DNA of 64,000 nt, from positions 4,657,501 to 4,721,500 of the forward strand of contig NZ_CP053564.1 of assembly GCF_013155125.1 (NCBI RefSeq), read 5' to 3'. This document shows, piece after piece, positions 27,910-36,975 of this stretch; the stretch's first letter is position 1, and each line of letters begins with the position of its first letter. This stretch comes from Pseudonocardia broussonetiae. GTDB lineage: Bacteria > Actinomycetota > Actinomycetes > Mycobacteriales > Pseudonocardiaceae. Position numbers and translations under genes: made by a program. Below the pieces are notes generated by a model. That model had not been told where the DNA came from and did no database searches. It saw only the letters and a program-made list of their open reading frames with translations.

Positions 27910-29559
27910 TCAGGCCCCGACCTCCCACAGCGTCCACGCGTAGGACCACCGCCCGGCGCCCGGGTGCTCGGCGACGAGCCGGGCCCAGGACGGGCCGCCG
28001 GCCGCGCCGAGGTCGGGCCAGGTCGCGCGGACGGTGTCGACGCCGCCCCGCTCGTTGCGCAGCAGGTAGCGCACGTGCGCGGGCGGGTCGGCCAGCGCGG
28101 CGGAGAACCCGTCGTCGGAGGTGATGACGAACTGCCGCGGGTTGCGGCTGGCCGCGACCACCGCGAACGCCGAGCCGGAGTCGGCGAGCACGCTGCCCGC
28201 GGGCAGGTCCAGGGCGTCGAGGCGCGCGGCGAGCGCGCGGTCGTCGGCCCACATGCCGTTGGCACCGGGGTCGGGATCGGCCTCGCCCGCGAGCGCCGCC
28301 ACCACCGGCGCGACGCGCAGGTGCTCCTGGCTCGCCAGCTCCGGGCGGGTCAGCACCAGTACCGCCGACGACGCCAGCGCCGAGCCGAGCACCACCGCGA
28401 CGAGCCCGACGGCCCCGGCGGTCCGCCACGACGGACCGCGGCGCGCGCCGGCCGCGAGCGCGCCCCGGGACAGCAGCACCCCCAGCAGCACGGCGACCAG
28501 CGGCACCAGCGCGATCTGGTAGCGCAGGAACCCGAACAGGGAGCCCGCCAGGTGCAGCACCCACTCGAACGCGAGCACCGACCCGAACAGCACGACCGGC
28601 ACCAGCACGACCGGGTCGCGGCGCCGCACGGCCCGCACCGCGGCGGCCACCAGCACGAGCGGCGCGAGCGGCACCAGCCACAGCAGCTGCCGCCCGACGT
28701 CCGCCGTCCCGGCCGCGCCGCCGGTGCCCCCGGCGACGAGCGCGGAGTTGCCGTACACCGAGGTGAACTGCTCGAACGGCGAGCCGACGACCGCCCAGCT
28801 GACCACCGCCCACAGCACGAACGCCGCCGCGGCGGGCAGGCCGACGAGCAGGGCGTCCACCAGCACGTTCGGCACCCGGTCCGGCCCGCGGCGGGTGCGC
28901 AGCGCGGTGGTGGCCGCGACCAGGACGGTGACGGCGGCGGCCGCGACGATCGCCTCGTACCGCGCGAGGTAGCCCAGGCCCAGGAACAGCCCGGCCGCGA
29001 CGAGGTGCGTGGCGTCGGCGCGCTCGCCGTCGCGCATCCACACGAGCAGGCGCCGGGTGGCGAGCAGCAGGAACAGCAGCAGCAGGGCCTCGGTCATGCC
29101 GTTGGCGCTGTAGACCAGCACCAGCGGGTGCAGTGCGAACAGGACGGTCAGGGTCCAGCGCGCGGCCGGACGCACGCGCAGGTCGCCGAGCAGCCCGTGC
29201 AGCGCCGCGACCGCCCCCGCCATGGCGACGGCCGAGAGCAGCGCGGCCAGCAGGCCCGTCGAGACGAGCTCGGGCCAGAGCACCCGCAGCGGCGTGAACG
29301 GCACCATCAGCAGCGCCGGCAGCGGCGTCCAGACGAAGCCGACGGCTGCGAGCTTGGGGTCGAGCGCCGACCACACCGAGCTCGCCGCGGACAGCCGCGA
29401 CAGCGCGTCCTCCATGATCGAGTCGAAGCCGAGGACGAGCACCGCCGCGGCGGTGGCGTAGAGGGCCAGCGCCACGGGGAGCACGAACCGCGCGACGGGG
29501 CGCGGGGCGGGCGGTGCGTCGTGGCGCGCCGGGCGGGGACGGTCGAGCAGCGCGGTCAT
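27910..29559 (-). CDS. GT39-like integral membrane glycosyltransferase
   Basis: 549 residues with about 10-11 membrane segments and a C-terminal soluble domain (about 420-549). The first loop contains an acidic pair (FDSIMEDALSRLSAASSVWS), in the position of the catalytic Asp of GT-C (PMT/ArnT) enzymes. LARYEAIVA is a further conserved-looking loop. Such enzymes use polyprenyl-phosphate sugars outside the membrane. Its ATG overlaps the stop of the GT2 gene by 4 bp, so the two act together, probably in surface glycan synthesis. Acceptor unknown. Confidence 0.75.
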   Translation of the reverse strand: MTALLDRPRPARHDAPPAPRPVARFVLPVALALYATAAAVLVLGFDSIMEDALSRLSAASSVWSALDPKLAAVGFVWTPLPALLMVPFTPLRVLWPELVSTGLLAALLSAVAMAGAVAALHGLLGDLRVRPAARWTLTVLFALHPLVLVYSANGMTEALLLLFLLLATRRLLVWMRDGERADATHLVAAGLFLGLGYLARYEAIVAAAAVTVLVAATTALRTRRGPDRVPNVLVDALLVGLPAAAAFVLWAVVSWAVVGSPFEQFTSVYGNSALVAGGTGGAAGTADVGRQLLWLVPLAPLVLVAAAVRAVRRRDPVVLVPVVLFGSVLAFEWVLHLAGSLFGFLRYQIALVPLVAVLLGVLLSRGALAAGARRGPSWRTAGAVGLVAVVLGSALASSAVLVLTRPELASQEHLRVAPVVAALAGEADPDPGANGMWADDRALAARLDALDLPAGSVLADSGSAFAVVAASRNPRQFVITSDDGFSAALADPPAHVRYLLRNERGGVDTVRATWPDLGAAGGPSWARLVAEHPGAGRWSYAWTLWEVGA

Positions 29560-31091
29560 GCGGGGCTCCCGGCGGGGCTGACCCGGTTATCGGCGGGCGG
29601 GGCGGTGGCGGGGGTGTCGAGGCCGTGCGTCGTCTTCTCCCAGTACGAGGGCTGGCGGACGAGCTGGACCACGGCCTTCACGGCGGCCAGCGACATCAGC
29701 ACCCAGTACAGCGGGACGACGAGCCCGGCCGGGGCCAGGTGCGGCTTGCCGGCGACCCGCGCGATGGTCACGTGGGTGTAGATCGCCGAGAGGCCGCCGA
29801 GCATCCAGCAGGCCATGCCCAGGTAGTAGGTGACGGGCGGGAACAGCGCCGCGACGAACGCCGGCGTGGCCAGCCACCACAGCGCGGTGAGCCCCCAGAA
29901 CAGCGGGTTGAGCAGGGCCAGCACGGGCGTCGCGAAGACGAACAGGACGAGCCCGGTGACGCCGCGGAGGCCGATGTCGCGGTAGAGGGCGCGGGGGCGG
30001 CGCAGGGCGACGAGGAAGCTCTGCAGGTAGCCCTTGTACCAGCGCGAGCGCTGCTTGATCCAGTTGATCGCGTCGCTGTTGGCCTCCTCGGCGGTGGTGC
30101 TGCCGAGCATCGCGGTGCGCCAGCCGTGGCGGGCCAGGCGGATGCCGAGGTCGGCGTCCTCGGTGACGTTCCAGGCGTCCCACGCGCCCATGCCGACCAG
30201 CACGTCGCGGCGGATGTGGTTGGACGTGCCGCCCAGCGGGATCGGCGCGCCGGTGGCCATCAGCCCGGGGAGCAGCCAGCGGAACCACACGTCGTACTCG
30301 AGGGTGAACCAGCGCGTGAGCAGGTTCTGCTCGGCGTTGTGGTAGCTCAGCCGGGCCTGCAGGCAGGCCAGGTCGTGGCCGCCGCGGCGGAAGGCGACGA
30401 CCGCGCGGCGCAGCTGCAGCGGCTCGGGCCGGTCCTCGGCGTCGAAGATCGTGACGAACTCCCCGCGCGCCTCGGTGAGCCCGAAGTTGCAGGCCTTGGG
30501 CTTGGTCCGCGGCTCCGACGGCGGGACCAGCACGATCCGCACCGGCGTGCCGCCGCACACGGCCCGTGCCGCGGCGATCGTCTCCTCGTCGTCCTGCTCC
30601 AGCAGCAGCATGATGTCGAGCCGGTCGGCCGGGTACTCCAGCGCGGCGAGGCCGCCGACGAGCCTGCCGACCACGCCGGGCTCCCGGTAGGCGGGCACCA
30701 GGACCGTGTAGACGGGCAGCAGGTGGTCGGGCACGGCGCGGGCGTCGGCGTCGGTGACGAGCACGGTCGGGTCGTCGACGACGGCCCGGCGGACGAGCAG
30801 CAGCCGGTGCACCGTGGCCGCCGCGTAGAGCACGACGAGCACCCCGACGACCCAGGCGCCGGTGGTGCGCGGCGCGAGGACCAGCGCGACCAGCAGCAGC
30901 GCCGCCGCGACCGCCGTGACGACCCGCGCCCGGCGCCGGCCGGGACGGGCCCGGGTGGACAGCTCGGGGTCGAGGTCGGCGAGGCCGTCGGTGGCGAGCC
31001 GGACCCGCAGGTCGAGCTCCGGTCCGGAGCGGGCGTGCGCGAGTGCGGCGGGCAGGGCCGGCACCGGGAGCAGGACGGGGCGGCGGGACAC
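29556..31091 (-). CDS. GT2 family processive-type glycosyltransferase
   Basis: 511 residues. Two N-terminal membrane helices precede a cytoplasmic GT-A domain: PAYREPGVVGRL, donor site FDAEDRPEP, acceptor/catalytic TEDADLGIRLARHG and the product-binding KQRSRWYKG (QxxRW type). Five or so C-terminal helices follow. The order matches cellulose/hyaluronan synthase-like enzymes without a PilZ domain. It probably polymerises or transfers sugar from a nucleotide or lipid donor at the inner membrane face. Overlaps the GT39-like gene. Confidence 0.88.
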   Translation of the reverse strand: MSRRPVLLPVPALPAALAHARSGPELDLRVRLATDGLADLDPELSTRARPGRRRARVVTAVAAALLLVALVLAPRTTGAWVVGVLVVLYAAATVHRLLLVRRAVVDDPTVLVTDADARAVPDHLLPVYTVLVPAYREPGVVGRLVGGLAALEYPADRLDIMLLLEQDDEETIAAARAVCGGTPVRIVLVPPSEPRTKPKACNFGLTEARGEFVTIFDAEDRPEPLQLRRAVVAFRRGGHDLACLQARLSYHNAEQNLLTRWFTLEYDVWFRWLLPGLMATGAPIPLGGTSNHIRRDVLVGMGAWDAWNVTEDADLGIRLARHGWRTAMLGSTTAEEANSDAINWIKQRSRWYKGYLQSFLVALRRPRALYRDIGLRGVTGLVLFVFATPVLALLNPLFWGLTALWWLATPAFVAALFPPVTYYLGMACWMLGGLSAIYTHVTIARVAGKPHLAPAGLVVPLYWVLMSLAAVKAVVQLVRQPSYWEKTTHGLDTPATAPPADNRVSPAGSPA

Positions 31092-31151
31092 GGGTCCTCC
31101 GGGTCGGCGTCGGGCGGGTCGGGGTGGGGCGGGTCAGGAGGGCGGCGCGGG

Positions 31152-32003
31152 TCAGGCGGCGGCCGCGGCGCGCAGGGGCACCGCGGGCGTGGAGCGGCGG
31201 TCGAGCCGGACCGGGAGGTCCAGGGCGGGGGAGCCGGGCGCGGGGGTGCCGGGGGCGGGGGTGCCGGGCGCGACCCGGCGGGCCGTGACCCGGGCGCGGA
31301 CCGCGACCAGGGCGGCGACCACGACCAGGGCCAGCGCGGCCACCGCGGCGAGCACCGGGCCGGGGACGGCGGCCACCCCGGCGAGCGCGCCCGCCGCGGT
31401 GGCGGCCGCGGCGAGGCCCAGGCGGAGCACGGCCCGGGTGCGGACGGCGACGCCGAGCGCGAGGCCGGCGGCCACCCCGGCCAGCACCGACGCCGTGACC
31501 GGGCCCTCGCCCGCCGTGGCGGCGGCCCAGGGCGCGGGCCAGGCGAGCAGCAGCAGCCCGGGGACCGCGCGGGCGTGCCACAGCCGGCGGGTGCCGGCGA
31601 CCAGCGCCAGGACCGCGACGGCGGCGGGGACCGCGGCCAGCAGGCCCAGGTCGTGCGTCGCGCCGCCGAGGTCGGCGGCGAGCAGGACGACCGCCGCCGC
31701 GCCGGCGCCCGAGGCGACGATGAGGTCGAGCTGGCGGTCGTGGATGGCGGGCCCGCCGGTCGGCTCGGCCAGGCGCAGCGCGGTCAGCAGCACCGCGGCG
31801 ACGGGCAGGAGCAGGAGCACGGCGGGCGCCCCGGCGACGGGCACGGCGACCGCCGCGAGCACGGACGCCGCGGCGATGAGGCCGAGCGGACCGGTCACGC
31901 GCAGTGATGGGAACGGCGAGGCGCTGCTCCGTGCGTGACGGGCGCGGCGGGCGGGGACGGATGGCGTCGACGACCCGTCGACCGGCAGCTCCAGTGCGTT
32001 CAC
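31152..32003 (-). CDS. Multi-pass membrane protein of unknown function
   Basis: 283 residues with about 8 Ala/Leu/Val-rich membrane segments, a Ser/Arg-rich N-terminus and a C-terminal Pro/Gly linker (PGTPAPGTPAPGSPALD). The motif GPAIHDRQLDLIVASG and the segment RLWHARAVPGLLLLAWPAPWA recall exosortase/archaeosortase-like proteins, but the catalytic Cys typical of those is not evident, so I leave it unassigned. First gene of the glycosyltransferase operon (60 bp before GT2). GTG start at 32003 lacks a clear ribosome binding site. Confidence 0.6.
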   Translation of the reverse strand: MNALELPVDGSSTPSVPARRARHARSSASPFPSLRVTGPLGLIAAASVLAAVAVPVAGAPAVLLLLPVAAVLLTALRLAEPTGGPAIHDRQLDLIVASGAGAAAVVLLAADLGGATHDLGLLAAVPAAVAVLALVAGTRRLWHARAVPGLLLLAWPAPWAAATAGEGPVTASVLAGVAAGLALGVAVRTRAVLRLGLAAAATAAGALAGVAAVPGPVLAAVAALALVVVAALVAVRARVTARRVAPGTPAPGTPAPGSPALDLPVRLDRRSTPAVPLRAAAAA

Positions 32004-32137
32004 GTGGGAAGGATCGCGACATTTCGCCTTTCGTTACGTCGTCCACGACACAACTCACTGTGAGGTACTGATCGGTAACACTGCGCCGATGGAGGTAACG
32101 CCGACCGCGGTCGGAACGAGGACGGTGCGGACGCGGG

Positions 32138-32143
32138 TAGGGT
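32138..32143 (+). promoter_or_regulatory. -10 hexamer, leaderless dienelactone hydrolase gene
   Basis: TAGGGT followed by six bases and then the GTG at 32150. The 146-bp divergent interval is unusually AT-rich near 32020-32090 (CATTTCGCCTTTCGTTACG), as expected of a double promoter. Confidence 0.5.
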
Positions 32144-32149
32144 CCCCGC

Positions 32150-32851
32150 GTGCCTGCGATCACGGTCCCCGGAGCCACCACCGTCAGCTCCCTGGAGGCG
32201 TACCTCGCGGTGCCGCCCGGCGAGGGTCCCCGGCCCGGCGTCGTCGTGATCCACGAGGCGTTCGGCCTCAACGCCGACACCCGCGCCCAGGCCGACCGGC
32301 TCGCCGCGGCCGGCTACCTCGCCGTCGCGCCGAACCTGTTCACCGCGGGCGGCGTGCGCTGCCTGCGCTCCACGTTCTCGGCGATGCTCGCCGGGGAGGG
32401 CCCGGCGTTCGGCGACATCGACGCCACGCGCACCTGGCTGCTCGCGCAGCCCGACTGCACCGGGCGGGTCGGGATCATCGGCTTCTGCCTGGGCGGCGGG
32501 TTCGCGCTGGCCACGGCCTCGCGCGGGTTCGACGCCGCCGCGCCCAACTACGGGCGCCTGCCCCGCAACGCGCGGGAGGTCCTCGTGGGCGCGTGTCCGA
32601 TCGTGGCCAGCTACGGCGGATCCGACCGCACGCTGCGCGGGGCGGCGGGGAAGTTGGAGTCGCTGCTCACCGAGCTCGACGTCGTGCACGACGTGGAGGA
32701 GTACCCGGGGGCCGGGCACTCGTTCCTCAGCACGGCCACGGGTCCGGCCGCGTCGCTGATGAAGGTGATGGGGATGGGCCCGCACCAGCCGTCGGCGGAC
32801 CGGGCGTGGGAGCGCATCCTCGGCTTCTTCGCGACGCACCTGCGGTCCTGA
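32150..32851 (+). CDS. Dienelactone hydrolase family protein
   Basis: A 233-residue alpha/beta hydrolase. The nucleophile is a Cys (IGFCLGGGFAL), as in dienelactone hydrolases, with the catalytic His in PGAGHSFL and HEAFGLN near the N-terminus providing the oxyanion/Glu region. DLH-type enzymes open the lactone formed in chlorocatechol degradation, but many members act on other esters. No catechol genes are adjacent. The start is set by the -10 hexamer six bases upstream. Confidence 0.85.
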   Translation: MPAITVPGATTVSSLEAYLAVPPGEGPRPGVVVIHEAFGLNADTRAQADRLAAAGYLAVAPNLFTAGGVRCLRSTFSAMLAGEGPAFGDIDATRTWLLAQPDCTGRVGIIGFCLGGGFALATASRGFDAAAPNYGRLPRNAREVLVGACPIVASYGGSDRTLRGAAGKLESLLTELDVVHDVEEYPGAGHSFLSTATGPAASLMKVMGMGPHQPSADRAWERILGFFATHLRS

Positions 32852-32910
32852 CCCGCGAGATCCCCACCAGCGGGTGACGGGAGCGGGCGCGTCGCTTACC
32901 GTCGGTCGTC

Positions 32911-34194
32911 ATGTCGGAGCGAACGGCCGCGGCCGCGGCACACCGCCTACCTGTCCGGACCCTGCTCGCCGCGTCCGTCGGCAACGCCATCGAGTGGTAC
33001 GACTGGACGATCTACGCGACGTTCAGCATCTACTTCGCGACGCAGATCTTCTCGCCGGACGACCCGGCGCTCGCCCTGATCGGCGCACTGGCGACGTACG
33101 CGCTGGCGTTCTTCTTCCGCCCGCTCGGCGGCCTGCTGCTCGGGCGCTTCGCCGACCTGCGCGGGCGGCGCACCGCGATGCTCCTGACGATCCTGCTGAT
33201 GGCCGGGGGGTCGTTCGTCATCGGGGTGCTCCCCACCTACGAGGCCGTCGGCTGGCTCGCGCCGATCCTGCTGCTGCTCGCCCGGATCGCGCAGGGCATG
33301 TCGCTGGGCGGGGAGGTGTCGAACGCGTCGGCCTACCTGGCCGAGATCGCGCCGCCCGAGCGCCGCGGGCGCTACTCGTCGTTCTTCTACATCTCCACGG
33401 GCAGCGCGGTGCTGCTGGCCTCGCTGCTCGGCGCACTGCTCACCGCCGTGCTCACCGAGGACCAGCTCGCCTCCTACGGCTGGCGCATCCCGTTCCTCAT
33501 CGGCGGCGTGCTCGGCCTGATCGGGCTGTGGCTGCGCCGGGCGATGCCCGAGACCGACCAGTTCGCCGAGAACAAGGAGAAGGCGCAGGCGCTGAAGAAC
33601 CCGCTGCGGACGACGCTGCGCGAGCACCCGAAGGCGGTCGCCCAGCTCGTCGGCTTCACGCTGCTCTCGACGCTCTGCTACTACACGTTCTTCTCCGCGC
33701 TCACCCCGTTCGCGGTGCAGGAGGGCGCGGCCGCGGGCGACGTGTTCGTGGCGCTGTCGATCGCGACGGCGCTGTTCGTGGCGCTGCAGTACCCGATGGG
33801 CGCGCTGTCGGACCGGGTCGGGCGGCGCCCGCAGCTGCTGGTCTGGTCGGCAGCCACCGCGGTGCTCATCGTCCCGCTGTCGTGGCTGATCGGTCCGGGC
33901 CTGGGCGGCCTGCTCGTCGTGTTCTGCGTCGGGCTGGCCCTCTACACCGCGATGACGTCGATCGCCCCCGCCGTGATGAGCGAGCTGTTCCCCACCGAGC
34001 TGCGCGGCCTGGGCATCGGGGCCTGGTACAACCTGACGGTCGCGGTGTTCGGCGGCACGGCGCCGCTGATCATCACGGCGCTGCGGCAGGCGGGCGCGGC
34101 GGACCTGTTCTTCGTCTACGTCGCCGTGGGCGCGGTGATCTCGTTCGTCACCGTCTGGCGGATGCGCGAGACGCGCGGGGAGGTTCTGCGGTAG
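32911..34194 (+). CDS. MHS-type MFS transporter (metabolite:H+ symporter)
   Basis: 427 residues, 12 helices. Typical MHS features are SVGNAIEWYDWTIYATFS in helix 1, GLLLGRFADLRGRRTAML in loop 2-3, GMSLGGEVSNASAYLAEI in helix 4, and AALSDRVGRRP-type loop 8-9 (GALSDRVGRRPQLL). Members import alpha-ketoglutarate, citrate, shikimate, proline-betaine and similar. Substrate unresolved. TACCGT lies eight bases before the ATG with no ribosome binding site. Confidence 0.9.
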   Translation: MSERTAAAAAHRLPVRTLLAASVGNAIEWYDWTIYATFSIYFATQIFSPDDPALALIGALATYALAFFFRPLGGLLLGRFADLRGRRTAMLLTILLMAGGSFVIGVLPTYEAVGWLAPILLLLARIAQGMSLGGEVSNASAYLAEIAPPERRGRYSSFFYISTGSAVLLASLLGALLTAVLTEDQLASYGWRIPFLIGGVLGLIGLWLRRAMPETDQFAENKEKAQALKNPLRTTLREHPKAVAQLVGFTLLSTLCYYTFFSALTPFAVQEGAAAGDVFVALSIATALFVALQYPMGALSDRVGRRPQLLVWSAATAVLIVPLSWLIGPGLGGLLVVFCVGLALYTAMTSIAPAVMSELFPTELRGLGIGAWYNLTVAVFGGTAPLIITALRQAGAADLFFVYVAVGAVISFVTVWRMRETRGEVLR

Positions 34195-34218
34195 GGCCGT
34201 CCCGGGCGCCGAGCGCGA

Positions 34219-34235
34219 CCCGGCGCACCGCCGGG
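34219..34235 (+). terminator. Hairpin after the MHS transporter gene
   Basis: CCCGGC-5 bases-GCCGGG, 24 bp after the stop codon. The remaining interval to 34458 shows no gene. Confidence 0.4.
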
Positions 34236-34458
34236 CGCACGCCGAGCTGTCGCTCACGGGAGTCGGGCGGGTACGCGCCGCAGCGGGAGCGGCGAGCGGT
34301 CGCCGGGTCACGGCATCGTCAGCTTCCCTGAGACCGTTACCGCGCACTCGGCCCAACTCCTGGTCCGAACGGCCGAACCGGGCCCCGCTCGTCGCACCCG
34401 GCACGACGGTCGGCCCGAGGGGCTCTCAGGCTCGCAACCTCCACCCTCGCCCCCCTTC

Positions 34459-34464
34459 TAACGT
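34459..34464 (+). promoter_or_regulatory. -10 hexamer, leaderless flavoreductase gene
   Basis: TAACGT followed by seven bases and the ATG at 34472, with no ribosome binding site in between. Confidence 0.5.
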
Positions 34465-34471
34465 CGCCGCC

Positions 34472-35800
34472 ATGACCGACGGCACCTATCCCGCGAGCAC
34501 CGTGCGTGCCGCGTGGATCGCCGGGCTGGGCACCGTGCTGGTGGGCCCGGTGCTGATCCGCCTGGTCACGGCACCGGCGGCTCCACTGTGGACGCAGCTC
34601 TCGACGACGACGGGCCTGCTCGCGCTGTCGGCGATGGTGTGCGCGGCGGTGCTGCCGTCGCGGGTCCGGTCGCTGACCCGGGCGTTCGGGATCGAGGGCA
34701 TCCTCGAGGTGCACCGCAGCCTCGGCGGGATGGCCGCCGGGCTGGTGCTGCTCCACCTGGCCTGCGTGGTGGCGGCCGATCCGGCCAACGTGGCGCTGCT
34801 GGCCCCGGGACGGGCCACCCCGGCGTCGCGGTGGGCGGTCGCCGCCACCGTCGCGCTGGCGCTGGTCGTCGTGCTGGCCGTGACGCGCTCGCGCTACCGG
34901 CACCTGCCCTACGAGCTCTGGCGCTGGTCGCACGTCGGGCTCGCGGCCGTCGCGGTCACCGGCTCGGCGCTGCACGTCTGGTACCTGCAGCAGCTCGTCG
35001 CCGACGCCGTGATGAGCGCGGTGCTCGCGCTGCTCACCGTCGCACTGGTCGCCGTGCTGCTGCACCGCTGGCTGCTGCGCGCGGTGTTCGACCCGTCCGC
35101 GGAGTTCCTGGTCCGCGAGGTCCGGTCGGAGACGCCGACGATCAGCACGCTGGTGCTCGACCGCCGCCGCGCCCGCCACGGCTCGGACGCCGTCGACTGG
35201 ACCTTCGCACCCGGCCAGTTCGCCTGGCTGCGCCTGGCCCGCTCGACGCACGCCGAGGAGCACCCCTTCACGATCGCGTCCTCGGCGCACGACCCCGACT
35301 CCGTCGAGTTCACGATCCGCCACGCCGGCACGTTCACCGCGGCCGTGGCCGGCCTGCGTCCCGGGCAGCCGGTCTGGGTCGACGGCCCGCACGGCGCGTT
35401 CACCGTCGACGACTCCCGCTCGGCCACCGGCGTCGTCATGATCGCCGGCGGTGTCGGCGTGACGCCGATGATGAGCATGCTGCGCACGGCGGCCGACCGC
35501 GGCGACGCCCGCCGGTTCCACCTGGTCCTCGTCGTGGCCCGCCGCGAGGACGTGCTGTTCCGCGAGGAGCTCGCCGCGCTCGCCGACCACCTGTACCTGC
35601 ACGTCACCGAGGTGCTGCGCGGCCCCCACCGCAACGCGACCGCCCCGCTGACCACCGCGCTCGCCGGCGTCCCCGACCCCGGCTCCCTGGACTACTTCGT
35701 CTGCGGCTCGCCGACCCTCGTCGAGACCGCGTTCACCTCGCTCGCCCTGCTCGGTGTTCCCCCGGACCACGTCCGCACCGAGCAGTTCGACATGGCCTGA
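34472..35800 (+). CDS. Membrane ferric-reductase-like flavoprotein
   Basis: 442 residues. The N-terminal half has about six membrane helices with His residues in EVHRSLGGM, VLLHLACV, WRWSHVGLA and GSALHVWYL, suitable for binding two hemes as in ferric reductase/NOX domains. The C-terminal half is an FNR-like module: FAD site EEHPFTIASS and NAD(P) site AGGVGVTPMMSML, ending YFVCGSP. It should move electrons from cytosolic NAD(P)H across the membrane to iron, oxygen or a periplasmic partner. Followed 62 bp later by the DUF4142 gene. Confidence 0.85.
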   Translation: MTDGTYPASTVRAAWIAGLGTVLVGPVLIRLVTAPAAPLWTQLSTTTGLLALSAMVCAAVLPSRVRSLTRAFGIEGILEVHRSLGGMAAGLVLLHLACVVAADPANVALLAPGRATPASRWAVAATVALALVVVLAVTRSRYRHLPYELWRWSHVGLAAVAVTGSALHVWYLQQLVADAVMSAVLALLTVALVAVLLHRWLLRAVFDPSAEFLVREVRSETPTISTLVLDRRRARHGSDAVDWTFAPGQFAWLRLARSTHAEEHPFTIASSAHDPDSVEFTIRHAGTFTAAVAGLRPGQPVWVDGPHGAFTVDDSRSATGVVMIAGGVGVTPMMSMLRTAADRGDARRFHLVLVVARREDVLFREELAALADHLYLHVTEVLRGPHRNATAPLTTALAGVPDPGSLDYFVCGSPTLVETAFTSLALLGVPPDHVRTEQFDMA

Positions 35801-35862
35801 CCCCGCCCGGACCGGTTCCTCCCCAGACCCGTCCCGTGCAAGACCCGAAAGGCTCCCTCCAC

Positions 35863-36867
35863 ATGCTCCGCCGTGTTCCCCGCGCCCTGCGCACGGCCGT
35901 GATCGTCGTGGTGCTGCTCGCCGTCAGCGCCTCGATCGCCCAGTCCTGGGCGTCCGGCACACCCGGCACCGCCGGCTACACCCAGACCGCCTGGGGCCCG
36001 CTCGGCCCGGCCGACCGCGACCTGCTGGTCAAGGTCCGCCTCGCCGGCCTGTGGGAGGCCCCCACCGGGCAGCAGGCCGAGCAGCAGGCCAGCCGCGCCG
36101 AGGTGCAGACCGTCGGCACGAACATCCACCACGAGCACGTCGAGCTCGACCGGCTCGTGATGGAGACCGCCGACCAGCTCGGCGTCCTCGTGCCCAGCCG
36201 GCCCTCCGCCGAGCAGCTGAGCTGGATGAACGAGATGTCCGCGCTCACCGGCACCGACTACGACCGGGTCTTCGTCCAGCGCCTGCGCGCCGCGCACGGC
36301 ACCGTCCTGCCGGTCATCGCGCAGGTGCGCGTCGGCACCCGCAACGAGCTGGTCCGCCAGTTCGCCGCGCAGGCCGACGAGTACGTGACGCGCCACATCG
36401 GCTACCTGGAGAGCACCGGGCTCGTCGACTACTCGGCGCTGCCCGAGGCCCCGTCGCCCGGCCTGCTGTCCTCGGGGCGCGGCCCGGTCGACCTCATCGT
36501 GCCCGGCCTCGTCGTCCTGGCCGCCCTGCTCGCCGCGTTCGCCCTGTTCACCGCGATGCGGAGGCGGTCGGTCGCGGTGCCGGTCGGCGGACCGGTGCCC
36601 GACGCCACCGCCCGGGCGATCGCGGCCATCGCGGCGCCCCGGCGCGACCGCGGCGAGGTCCCGCCGCACTCGCGCTACCCGGAGTCCCACATCACCGGGT
36701 CCCACCCCCGGCTCCCGGACCCCGACACCTACCAGCCCGGCATCTCCCAGACCGGCCCCCAGTCCCGGATCTGGCCGGGGCGCGTCACCGGCGACGACGT
36801 GGCGCCCGGCGCCACCGGCGCGCACCGCGTCTCCCAGACCGGCCCGCGCCACTCCGTCAAGCGCTGA
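35863..36867 (+). CDS. DUF4142 exported protein with C-terminal anchor
   Basis: 334 residues. A signal peptide (about 1-31, VIVVVLLAVSASIAQSWA) is followed by a ferritin-like DUF4142 helical domain (about 45-190) with the His-rich helix IHHEHVELDRLVMETADQLG and RHIGYLES. A membrane segment (about 211-231) and a basic, Pro/Ser-rich cytoplasmic tail follow, with the repeated SQTGP (about residues 287 and 325). DUF4142 function is not established; helices rich in His could bind metal or heme. ATG 35863, with GAAAGG upstream. Confidence 0.8.
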   Translation: MLRRVPRALRTAVIVVVLLAVSASIAQSWASGTPGTAGYTQTAWGPLGPADRDLLVKVRLAGLWEAPTGQQAEQQASRAEVQTVGTNIHHEHVELDRLVMETADQLGVLVPSRPSAEQLSWMNEMSALTGTDYDRVFVQRLRAAHGTVLPVIAQVRVGTRNELVRQFAAQADEYVTRHIGYLESTGLVDYSALPEAPSPGLLSSGRGPVDLIVPGLVVLAALLAAFALFTAMRRRSVAVPVGGPVPDATARAIAAIAAPRRDRGEVPPHSRYPESHITGSHPRLPDPDTYQPGISQTGPQSRIWPGRVTGDDVAPGATGAHRVSQTGPRHSVKR

Positions 36868-36975
36868 CCCCCGCCCCCCGCAGCTCCGCTCCCCGCAGAT
36901 CCGCCCCCCACAGCTCCGCGCCGCCGCTCCCCGCTCCCGGCGCACCCGCTCCCCGTCCCCAGAGAGGCACCCCCG

